The notes below the pieces were generated by a model, which was given only the letters and a program-made list of their open reading frames with translations, ran no database searches and was not told the DNA's origin. DNA of 64,000 nucleotides from an uncultured Helicobacteraceae bacterium (lineage in GTDB: Bacteria; Campylobacterota; Campylobacteria; Campylobacterales; Helicobacteraceae), in contig CALUTR010000002.1 of assembly GCA_944323755.1 (NCBI GenBank), positions 1 through 64,000 of the forward strand, read 5' to 3'. Position 1 is the stretch's first letter. Every line of letters begins with the position of its first letter. This document shows, one piece after another, positions 37,281 to 44,393 of this stretch. Both the position numbers and the translations under genes were made by a program.

Positions 37281-37945
37281 CCCCCCCCCCATAGACTTAA
37301 GATTTGTGCTTCCTTTTCTAGCACTTTATTTGAATCTATATCATAGATTTTCTTAGCAGGATTGCCAAAATAATAACTCCACTCCTTAAGCTTGCGCCCC
37401 ATATTTAAGCTCATAGCTCCAAGTGTTGCACCCATTTCAAAATGGCTTCCAGGCAATACAAGGCTATGGCTTCCTATATGGCAGTGGCGCGTGAGTTTGA
37501 CTTTTTTGTGTATTACAGCGCGAAATTCCTCTAATACACAAGGACCAACTAAGCTCCCATTATAAAAATTATCACTACTTGCATAAATCTTTGCATATGA
37601 GCTAAGTCCGCAGAAATCCCCAAGCTCCACACCTTCAATCCCACCTGTAATGCTTGCAAAATTCGCTATATGCACAAAACTTCCAAGTGTAATTTTCCCA
37701 CTTAAAATCGCAAAATCATCGATTCTCACATTATCGCCAATGCTAATTTTATGTGGTGTATAAATGCGTGAGTAGCAAGAAATTAGCACATTTTGACCTA
37801 AAGATTTAAAGCCAAATGATTTTAGTTCTGTTTGCGTGTAGTGACTTTTATTGTATTGAGATTGCATAAGGTTATTGATTGTATTTATTTCTTGTTTTGA
37901 AATCTCTTTTAAGTGCTTTTGTGAGATGAAAGATTTAGATTTCAC
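37271..37945 (-). CDS. Hexapeptide-repeat (LbH) acyltransferase
   Basis: 224 residues in the present phase. Left-handed beta-helix repeats start at NVLISCYSRIYTPHKISIGD and run through DDFAILSGKITLGSFVHIAN and CHIGSHSLVLPGSHFEMGA. The C-terminal region is FGNPAKKIYDIDSN. Start is GTG 37945, overlapping the SDR stop (TAGTG). The end is set by G10: here SLWGGGSH and stop. G11 or G9/G12 would add about 90 residues. It belongs to a set of similar paralogues (44307, 48136, 52596). Confidence 0.82.
   Translation of the reverse strand: MKSKSFISQKHLKEISKQEINTINNLMQSQYNKSHYTQTELKSFGFKSLGQNVLISCYSRIYTPHKISIGDNVRIDDFAILSGKITLGSFVHIANFASITGGIEGVELGDFCGLSSYAKIYASSDNFYNGSLVGPCVLEEFRAVIHKKVKLTRHCHIGSHSLVLPGSHFEMGATLGAMSLNMGRKLKEWSYYFGNPAKKIYDIDSNKVLEKEAQILSLWGGGSH
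37281..37290 (-). repeat. G10 tract, end of LbH acyltransferase
   Basis: Context TCTAT-G10-AAGCCAC. The short end is used now; both other phases open tails of about 90 codons. Confidence 0.92.
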
Positions 37946-38709
37946 TACAAACTCCCTCCACCATCAATAACGATGTTTTGCCCTGTGATCCAAGCAGAAT
38001 CTTCACTTAAGAGAAAAGCCACAAGTGGCGCAACATCTTCCACCTTGCCAATGCCAAGCGGATAGGATTTGTCCATTTGCGTGATATATTCACTATCATA
38101 CACGCTACTCCAAGATTCTATCATTTCAGTAAGCACAAAGCCCGGTGATATGGCATTTATCCTGTAGAGTGGAGCAATTTCAAGTGCTATTGATTTTACT
38201 GCTGCATTGATAGCACTTTTGCTTGCAGCATAATTGCTTAAGCCCTTTTGTGCCTTGATACTTGCATTTGAGCTAATCCATACAAAGCTAGCACCCTTAT
38301 TACTCTTTGCCCTTTTATCAAGTAATCCTTTTAGAATCTGCAAGTTTCCAAAATAGTTGATATTAAAAAGTTCGCTGGCGTTTTCGACAGACAGCACCGA
38401 TGTTATCGGTGCTATCTGCTGGATACCAGCAGATAGCACGGCACCATCAATGTTGCCATATTCTTTGGCAAGATTTAAAGCCCATTTATCAAGTGAGGAA
38501 ATTTCTCTTATATCTTTTGTGATGATATGAAATACGCTAGGGTTTTTTGCTTTGCTTTTTTGAGATTCTAATTTTTGTAAATCTCTACCAAGTGCAATGA
38601 TTTCTGCACCTAAGGTATTAAGCATTAAGGCGATATACGCACCAATGCCACTGCTTGCTCCTGTGATTACAAATCGCTTATTTTTAAAACACTCATCTTT
38701 AAAAATCAT
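37945..38709 (-). CDS. Short-chain dehydrogenase/reductase
   Basis: About 254 residues from ATG 38709 (TAGAGGA upstream), with a longer frame open to 38766. Cofactor site FVITGASSGIGAYIALML, catalytic NYAASKSAINAAVKS, and end WITGQNIVIDGGGSL. It is FabG-like and probably reduces the beta-keto group made by the adjacent KASIII enzymes. Its coding sequence contains two GC-rich hairpins (38393-38437). It follows the ACP gene by 2 bases. Confidence 0.83.
   Translation of the reverse strand: MIFKDECFKNKRFVITGASSGIGAYIALMLNTLGAEIIALGRDLQKLESQKSKAKNPSVFHIITKDIREISSLDKWALNLAKEYGNIDGAVLSAGIQQIAPITSVLSVENASELFNINYFGNLQILKGLLDKRAKSNKGASFVWISSNASIKAQKGLSNYAASKSAINAAVKSIALEIAPLYRINAISPGFVLTEMIESWSSVYDSEYITQMDKSYPLGIGKVEDVAPLVAFLLSEDSAWITGQNIVIDGGGSL
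38393..38437. repeat. Two adjoining perfect inverted repeats inside an SDR gene
   Basis: AGCACCGAT, spacer GTT, ATCGGTGCT (38393-38413) is followed directly by GCTATCTGCTGG, spacer ATA, CCAGCAGATAGC (38411-38437). The stems are 9 and 12 bases, perfect, with 3-base loops, and far richer in G+C than the surroundings. They code for part of AVLSAGIQQIAPITSVLS in the SDR. Confidence 0.9.
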
Positions 38710-38711
38710 TT

Positions 38712-38942
38712 TTAATCCTCTAGCTTGTCTTTTGCAAGAGTGATTAAATCGCCTACACTTTTGCACTCACGCAAGGTATTGCCACTAAGCTTTATGCCAA
38801 AGCCATCATAAAGTGTGATAAGCGAGATAATCGCAAGGCTATCCCATTCCTCAACATCACTTAAATGCATAGTAGGCTCTAATGCCTCATCTCTTTGAAG
38901 TGCGTCTTGTATGTATTCTAGTAATTCTTGTGTTTTCATCAT
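38712..38942 (-). CDS. Acyl carrier protein
   Basis: 76 residues. The phosphopantetheine Ser is in VEEWDSLAIISLITLYDGFG. Its ATG overlaps the stop of the upstream KASIII gene by 4 bases, and the SDR start follows its stop. It is a dedicated carrier for this acyl sub-cluster rather than the housekeeping AcpP. Confidence 0.87.
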   Translation of the reverse strand: MMKTQELLEYIQDALQRDEALEPTMHLSDVEEWDSLAIISLITLYDGFGIKLSGNTLRECKSVGDLITLAKDKLED

Positions 38943-39973
38943 TGCTCCTTGTATATTAATGGTTGTGAAATAATTGTCTCTTGTTCTAATTCTAATAGGG
39001 CACTAGCCCAGCTTAGCCCCACGCCAAAACCACTTAAAATAACTTGTAATGTGGAATTTAGATTTTGATCTCTTGCTCCTAGTTTGTCGCATATCGCAAG
39101 GGGGATTGATGCGCTTGAGGTATTGCCATATTTGCTTACGCTTTGACTTGGGGCTTTATGGATTGGTAGATTGAGCCGTCTAGCAATATTTGAGATGATG
39201 TAGGCATTTGCTTGATGAAAGAAAATATAATCAATAGAATTTATATCCCTATTTGCAAATTCTAGAATCTCTTTTATCGCCTTTGGTTCTTTATCAATTG
39301 AGAAATTAAATACCTCTGCGCCATTCATATAGAGGAATTTCTCTCTGCTATCTAGTCTAAAGCCACTATTTGGGAAAATGAGATATTCAAATCCACTACC
39401 TAAAGAATGTAATGTAAAAAAGCTATTTTTTGCATTCTCATCGTAGCTAATAAGCGTAGCACTCCCTGCATCGCCAAAAAGTGGTGCGGTATTAGAATCT
39501 AGCGGATCTACAATCTTGCTAATTGTATCACCTACGCAAAGTAGTACTTGTTTTGCTCCATTTTGCAAAAGGCTATAAGCCATAAATAGCCCATAGACAT
39601 AGCCACTGCAACCAGCATTGAGATCAAAGCAAGCACAAGTCATCTTTAACTCTAATCTTCCGTGTAAGATATGTGCATTGCTTGGCTGTAAAAAATCGGG
39701 CGTTTGTGTTACAAAAATGATCGCATCAAGTGAATCTTTTGTAATAATCGCAGAATCTAGCAAAGCCCTTGCGCTATGCAAACATAAATCAAGTGTTGTT
39801 GTTTTAGAATCTGCAATATAGCGCTTATCAAGTCCTATTGATTTCTTGATCCGCTCGTATTTTTTATAATCTCCATTATAAAGCTTATTAACTTCAGATT
39901 CTAAGCTTATTATTCTTTGTGGAATTGTGCTAAAGATGGCTTTGATACTTGCATTCTTAAGCTGCAAATTCAT
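38939..39973 (-). CDS. KASIII-like 3-oxoacyl-ACP synthase, second of three
   Basis: About 344 residues from ATG 39973 (AAGG upstream), with the frame open to 40030. Triad: Cys in CFDLNAGCSGYVYGLF, His in YIFFHQANAYIISN, Asn in KYGNTSSASIPLAI. It overlaps the end of the preceding KASIII gene and is followed at once by its ACP. The three paralogues differ enough to suggest different acyl substrates. Confidence 0.87.
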   Translation of the reverse strand: MNLQLKNASIKAIFSTIPQRIISLESEVNKLYNGDYKKYERIKKSIGLDKRYIADSKTTTLDLCLHSARALLDSAIITKDSLDAIIFVTQTPDFLQPSNAHILHGRLELKMTCACFDLNAGCSGYVYGLFMAYSLLQNGAKQVLLCVGDTISKIVDPLDSNTAPLFGDAGSATLISYDENAKNSFFTLHSLGSGFEYLIFPNSGFRLDSREKFLYMNGAEVFNFSIDKEPKAIKEILEFANRDINSIDYIFFHQANAYIISNIARRLNLPIHKAPSQSVSKYGNTSSASIPLAICDKLGARDQNLNSTLQVILSGFGVGLSWASALLELEQETIISQPLIYKEQ

Positions 39974-41162
39974 AGCTTTGCCTTGTATATTTCGCATTAT
40001 AATGTGTGAAAATGGATATAGTGCCGACATTATCTATCTCCCATTTTCTTTGCTGCAGAAGGGATTCCCCCCCCCCATAGAGATTATTTTTATTATAAAG
40101 CATAACTTTTTGTGTGTAGAAATCTTTTCTTAGGTGTAAAATCGCATTACCAAAGCTAAGCCCCGCACCAAATCCAGCCAGTGATATTTGTAGATCTTTT
40201 TTTAATGGTGTATCGCCAAAAGTATCACAAATACTCGCAGGGATAGAACAACCACTTAAATTGCCATATTTGCCTGTGGTCTCATTTGGTACCTTGGTGG
40301 TATCGAGTTTTAAGCGTTTAGCGATATTGTCTACAATGTATTTATTAGCTTGATGGAAGAAATAATAATCTAGCTGTTCTTTTGCTATTCCTGCATATTC
40401 TATGATTTTTTCAAACGCGCCAGGCTCTTCCATAATAGCAAAATTGAATATTTCCGTGCCATCCATATATAGATTGTGTAATCCTCTAGATTCTGAAGTC
40501 TCCCATACTTTAGGGTCTGTAATAATTGCTTTATTTGGTATCCTGCACGCACCTTGTGGAATGATAAGTTTATCAAAGCGAGTACCATCACTTCCTAGCT
40601 CAAAATACGCACTCAATGTCTCTTGCGTGTATTCTAAAAGCGTAGCACTCACGCCATCGCCAATGATTGGCGCGAGGCTAGAATCAAGGGGGTTTACAAA
40701 ATGACTAAGCGTATCACCACAAAGCATTAACACTCTCTTAGCCCCACCGCTATCAATAAGACTATGTGCGACATAAAGTCCATAGAGATAACCTGCACAA
40801 GCTTGATTGATATCAAATGCAAAGGTATGTGTGTTAAGCCCAAGTTTGCCGTGTAGGTAGCACGCACTAGCAGGTAAGAAATAATCTGGCGTTTGAGTGA
40901 TGAAAATAAGCACATCAATGTTTGAGCGCTCAATATGCATAGAATCTAATAAGATATTTGCCGCACTTAGCGCCATATCACTTGCAGTTATATCCTTTGG
41001 AGCGATGTGTCGTGTCTTTAAACCCACGACTTTTTTGATACGCTCTAGTGCTTTTTGATCACCTTGATAGATTGTGTGAAGCTCATCATCTATATGAATG
41101 TATTGCTCTGGTACAAGCGTGATAATACCTGAAATTTTAGTATGGGTAAAAGTCGTTCTCAT
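39957..41162 (-). CDS. KASIII-like 3-oxoacyl-ACP synthase, third of three, with phase-variable tail
   Basis: 401 residues. Triad: Cys in AFDINQACAGYLYGLYV, His in YYFFHQANKYIVDN, Asn in KYGNLSGCSIPASI. The fold ends near SFGNAILHLRKDFYTQ. G10 (40067-40076) gives YGGGESLLQQ and a tail of about 40 residues reaching 16 bases past the next start. G9 ends at GGGNPFCSKENGR and G11 at GGGGIPSAAKKMGDR, both upstream of the next start. The enzyme core is unaffected in every phase. Confidence 0.87.
   Translation of the reverse strand: MRTTFTHTKISGIITLVPEQYIHIDDELHTIYQGDQKALERIKKVVGLKTRHIAPKDITASDMALSAANILLDSMHIERSNIDVLIFITQTPDYFLPASACYLHGKLGLNTHTFAFDINQACAGYLYGLYVAHSLIDSGGAKRVLMLCGDTLSHFVNPLDSSLAPIIGDGVSATLLEYTQETLSAYFELGSDGTRFDKLIIPQGACRIPNKAIITDPKVWETSESRGLHNLYMDGTEIFNFAIMEEPGAFEKIIEYAGIAKEQLDYYFFHQANKYIVDNIAKRLKLDTTKVPNETTGKYGNLSGCSIPASICDTFGDTPLKKDLQISLAGFGAGLSFGNAILHLRKDFYTQKVMLYNKNNLYGGGESLLQQRKWEIDNVGTISIFTHYNAKYTRQSYEFAA
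40067..40076 (-). repeat. G10 tract, tail of third KASIII gene
   Basis: Context CTCTAT-G10-AATCCC. The long tail is in frame. Confidence 0.9.
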
Positions 41163-41271
41163 TTATTTCTCCTTGTATTACAATAATCAATAAATTGAAG
41201 ATTTAAGAGATGTATTTTTCTAGTGCCCTTAGAATCTATAATCCAAAGTTTCACTCCTTTGTAAGAATGAT

Positions 41272-41535
41272 TCATTGCATAACTCCTTTTACTAAGATAT
41301 GTAAGCCTTGTGTGTCTGGCTTGATGATAGGGATAAGTGCGGTATTACTTTGTAAATCTTGGCTTAATTCTTGTAATGTGCTAAGAAATGGTGCGTTTCT
41401 TTCACCCTTTTGATAATGTAATACAATATGCGCTAGAGAAGTCCATTTCTCGCAGTTTTGCATAGATACATTTGTATTTTCATTCACCTCTGTTTCTAGG
41501 ATATTTGAGAGGATTTCATAGATTTTGTTTGTCAT
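41272..41535 (-). CDS. Acyl-carrier-like protein with atypical C-terminus
   Basis: 87 residues. The N-terminal half is ACP-like (YEILSNILETEVNENTNVSM, CEKWTSLAHIVLHY), with Ser in TSL instead of the usual DSL. The second half (ELSQDLQSNTALIPII) lacks the acidic helix III pattern. It may be a diverged or decaying carrier. AAGGAG and ATG at 41535 are good, and the upstream gene's tail ends on it with ATGA. The 109 bases between it and the KASIII start hold nothing I recognise. Confidence 0.6.
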   Translation of the reverse strand: MTNKIYEILSNILETEVNENTNVSMQNCEKWTSLAHIVLHYQKGERNAPFLSTLQELSQDLQSNTALIPIIKPDTQGLHILVKGVMQ

Positions 41536-42425
41536 TGTTGCTCCTTAATGTTGGGGTAAATGCGTGAGAATTTGTTTTGTATTAATTGCGAATGATTTAT
41601 AAATATGCTTTGTGTGGTTATGTAATACAGAATAAAAATAAAAAATATAAATGCTATAAAAAAGTAAATTTTTATGAGATTTAAGTAAGGGCTACCCCCC
41701 CCCATAGAGATTATTTTGTATTGTAATAAGAGATTTTTGATTTCATCTTTGCTATTAAATGCTATCACATCAATGATACTTAGATTTGGTGTAAATCGCT
41801 TATCAAATTGCGTGTATTGCATATTTTCAGCAACTTGCAAGAATCTTAATTTAATATTTTGATTTGAAAAATCATCTTCATTATAGAGTGTGATACCACC
41901 TATGCTATTTATGTATTTTGATGCATTCATAGCTTTGCATATTGCTATAACTTTATCTTGTGCTTTTAGATGATGGTTGATTGGTAAAGTCGAAGAGATG
42001 ATGATATTTGTATCAATGCCTAAATAAATGCAAACTTTTAATATCGAATGATAGATAAAATCAAATAAATTATCTTTTGGATAGTTAAGTATAGATTCTA
42101 AAAGTGGTATTAAAGCATTGTGGTATGGTGCTTTTTTGTAAGCAAAGTAAATAGAATCTAATAATTTCTCTTTATTAAAACTTTGGCTTATATAGCGCTC
42201 ATTTATGTGTAAATAATCAGAATCTTTTTTTAATGCAAGTGAGAATACACAAGGTTTATCATTCTGCAAAAAGCTATTTTTATTTACGAAATATTTCTTA
42301 GAGTATTTTATATTATCATAGATTACGAAATTATCTACTGCATTAAGTAGCTGGAAATACCCAATATATGGTAAAAAATATGGCTGCATTATGGCTAGAC
42401 TTTGGTTTTTAGGAGTGTATCTCAC
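41532..42425 (-). CDS. WbqC-like family protein with tract-encoded membrane tail
   Basis: About 297 residues from GTG 42425 (AAAGGAG upstream; GTGA overlap with the previous stop). The family core is LAIMQPYFLPYIGYFQLLNA, NFVIYDNIKYSKKYFVNKN, and FVYHS-like and SKYINSIGG motifs. WbqC proteins occur in O-antigen clusters; their chemistry is not established. At G9 (41695-41703) the protein gains MGGGSPYLNL and a strongly hydrophobic segment (KIYFFIAFIFFIFILYYITT), ending ATGA on the ACP-like gene. G10 stops directly after MGGG. Confidence 0.83.
   Translation of the reverse strand: MRYTPKNQSLAIMQPYFLPYIGYFQLLNAVDNFVIYDNIKYSKKYFVNKNSFLQNDKPCVFSLALKKDSDYLHINERYISQSFNKEKLLDSIYFAYKKAPYHNALIPLLESILNYPKDNLFDFIYHSILKVCIYLGIDTNIIISSTLPINHHLKAQDKVIAICKAMNASKYINSIGGITLYNEDDFSNQNIKLRFLQVAENMQYTQFDKRFTPNLSIIDVIAFNSKDEIKNLLLQYKIISMGGGSPYLNLIKIYFFIAFIFFIFILYYITTQSIFINHSQLIQNKFSRIYPNIKEQQ
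41695..41703 (-). repeat. G9 tract, tail of WbqC-like gene
   Basis: Context CTCTAT-G9-TAGCCC. The long hydrophobic tail is in frame; G10 stops at the TAG. Confidence 0.9.
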
Positions 42426-43726
42426 GCTGCACACTCCTTTTTTGGTGTATAAAAGATTTTTGATTTAAGATTTATATGATGATAAAAGAAGTAAAAAACT
42501 AAGCTTCTACCCCCCCCCATAGGCGTAATTTTGACTTTTATAAATTTATTTATATTTTGGATTCTATGATGCATTGTTTCTATTGAATTTGATTTAAAGA
42601 TCGCAATTCCAAGCGTTGCATTACTTCCGCTAAATGCGCTTATTTCATCATTAATCTCACTAAAAATTTGCAATGATTCTATGTCTTTTTTGCAATCATT
42701 TGCTATATCAATACCCTTAAAAATCCCACTTTGCTCTGAATGTAAAACATAGCAGGCATAATATCCATTAAGTTTAGAATCCTTTATTTGCTTTTTAAAA
42801 TTTTCTAAGTCCATACCAAGACTAGCTCTAATGCTAGCTTCAACTAGATCCACTCCATAGGCTAGTTTTATTGTTTGAGGAATTAGATTTCCGCCATTTC
42901 TAGGACCAATTTCTAAAAAATAAACTTTATTATCTTTAATTCTTATATCAAAATTATAAGATCCTGTTTGTAGCTCAAGTAGATTGAGGATTTTTTGGAT
43001 TTCGCTTTTTACTAATTTTTGTATTTTTTGATCACCAATATATGGAAAGCTCTCGCATATCGGCACAAATGGAGAGTTGCTATTATTATTAAAATGCTCG
43101 TTTGCAAAACCACAAAATACAAGATTTCCATCAATACTAAATCCATCACCTGCAATTTGGAAACCATCATAGCTAATCCACTCTTCTAAAATCACTTTCT
43201 TAATGCGTGAATATTTAATAGCACTAGTAAAATATCGCTTCAAATCCTCTTTTGAATTAATCCTATAAACCCCTTTGCTTCCACTTGAATCAACTGGCTT
43301 TAAAATAAGTGGAAAGTTAAGTTTTGATACATTTTCTAAACCCTCTTTTAGTATGCTAAAGCTAATACCCTTTGGTGCATTAAATCCATTTTGATGTAAA
43401 AACTCTCTAAAAAGTGCCTTATTTGTGAGAATTTCCACGCTTTTATAAGGCTGTCCTTTTAGCCCTAATTTTTCTGCTACAAAGCTAGCACTTGGTGCGG
43501 CTGGATCGCTTGCATAAGCTAGAATTCCATCTATTTTTAATTCTTTTGCTAGATCTAATATGGCCTCTTTATCTGTAGTAGAGATATTATGGTATTCATC
43601 AGCATATTTATGTCCTGGATTTTTGGGTAGATAATCACAAGTAATAACATAAATTCCCATATCTTTTGCTCTTTGTATCGCTGGTATTTGAAAGTGGCTA
43701 CCACCAAGCATTAGGAGTTTTTTCAC
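42422..43726 (-). CDS. ATP-grasp ligase with phase-variable tail
   Basis: About 434 residues from GTG 43726 (AAAGGAAC upstream, GTGA overlap). It begins KKLLMLGGSHFQIPAIQRAK and has the ATP-grasp features FPLILKPVDSSGSKGVYRI and VYFLEIGPRNGGNLIPQTI. It resembles carboxylate-amine ligases of the PurK/carbamoyl-phosphate-synthase type and may join an amino acid or acyl acid to an amino sugar. G9 (42510-42518) gives MGGGRSLVFYFFYHHINL to the stop over the next GTG. G10 stops after MGGG. Confidence 0.83.
   Translation of the reverse strand: MKKLLMLGGSHFQIPAIQRAKDMGIYVITCDYLPKNPGHKYADEYHNISTTDKEAILDLAKELKIDGILAYASDPAAPSASFVAEKLGLKGQPYKSVEILTNKALFREFLHQNGFNAPKGISFSILKEGLENVSKLNFPLILKPVDSSGSKGVYRINSKEDLKRYFTSAIKYSRIKKVILEEWISYDGFQIAGDGFSIDGNLVFCGFANEHFNNNSNSPFVPICESFPYIGDQKIQKLVKSEIQKILNLLELQTGSYNFDIRIKDNKVYFLEIGPRNGGNLIPQTIKLAYGVDLVEASIRASLGMDLENFKKQIKDSKLNGYYACYVLHSEQSGIFKGIDIANDCKKDIESLQIFSEINDEISAFSGSNATLGIAIFKSNSIETMHHRIQNINKFIKVKITPMGGGRSLVFYFFYHHINLKSKIFYTPKKECAA
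42510..42518 (-). repeat. G9 tract, tail of ATP-grasp gene
   Basis: Context GCCTAT-G9-TAGAAGC. The long tail is in frame; G10 stops at the TAG and G8 after four codons. Confidence 0.9.
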
Positions 43727-44307
43727 GACCAAGTTCCTTTATTGTTTCTAAATTTACTTAAAAATTCATCTTTTAGTTTGATTAGATTTTTACTTCGCTC
43801 TGCAATGCGTTTTGCTGGGTTTCCAAAGTAGATTCCAAATGGTTTTGTGGGGCGCATTACAAGGCTATTAGCGCCTATTGCTACACCTTCTGCTATGTGT
43901 GCACCTGGCATAATACAACTCATTGATCCAACAATTGTATTTTTGCCTATGTGAAGTGGTTTAGAATAAGTCCCTCGATATTTAGCTGGCACGCACGCAC
44001 CTGTTAAAAACTCTCCACTATAATCATCGCTACCTGTAAAAATATGCACTCTTGGAGCAAAACCGCTAAAATCTTCCATAATAATCTCGCCATCATCACT
44101 TGCAAGCAGACTACAACCAAGACTAATATGCACATAATCTCCTAGCGTGATGTAGTTACCAAGTATTGCAAAATCATCGATTTTTATATTACTTCCAAGT
44201 GAGATTCGCTCTGGTCTATAGAATGTAACTTTATCGCTTATAAGTAGATTTTTACCATAGGATTTAAATCCGATTTTTGCAATTTGCTCTTCATTAAGAT
44301 AAGGCAT
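43723..44307 (-). CDS. Hexapeptide-repeat (LbH) acyltransferase
   Basis: About 194 residues from ATG 44307 (AAGGAGG seven bases upstream). The frame is also open from an ATG at 44397 that overlaps the upstream stop (ATGA). That start would add 30 mostly hydrophobic residues (MSFLIPFITHILQLKNIAKL). The helix includes NLLISDKVTFYRPERISLGS, GDYVHISLGCSLLASDD and SMSCIMPGAHIAEGV, and FGNPAKRIAERSKN follows. It is a close paralogue of the gene at 47450. Two possible starts could give soluble and membrane-associated forms. Confidence 0.82.
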   Translation of the reverse strand: MPYLNEEQIAKIGFKSYGKNLLISDKVTFYRPERISLGSNIKIDDFAILGNYITLGDYVHISLGCSLLASDDGEIIMEDFSGFAPRVHIFTGSDDYSGEFLTGACVPAKYRGTYSKPLHIGKNTIVGSMSCIMPGAHIAEGVAIGANSLVMRPTKPFGIYFGNPAKRIAERSKNLIKLKDEFLSKFRNNKGTWS

Positions 44308-44393
44308 AAGCGCCTCCTTGAAGAGATTGAAAGTAAAGAGTTTTGCAATATTTTTTAATTGCAATATATGTGTTATAAAAGGTATTAAAAAGC

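Noticed and set aside
37002..37292. A 96-codon frame beginning MGGGKPL as a free-standing gene
   Set aside because: There is no binding site, and its first codons are the G tract itself. It makes more sense as an alternative tail of the upstream acyltransferase.
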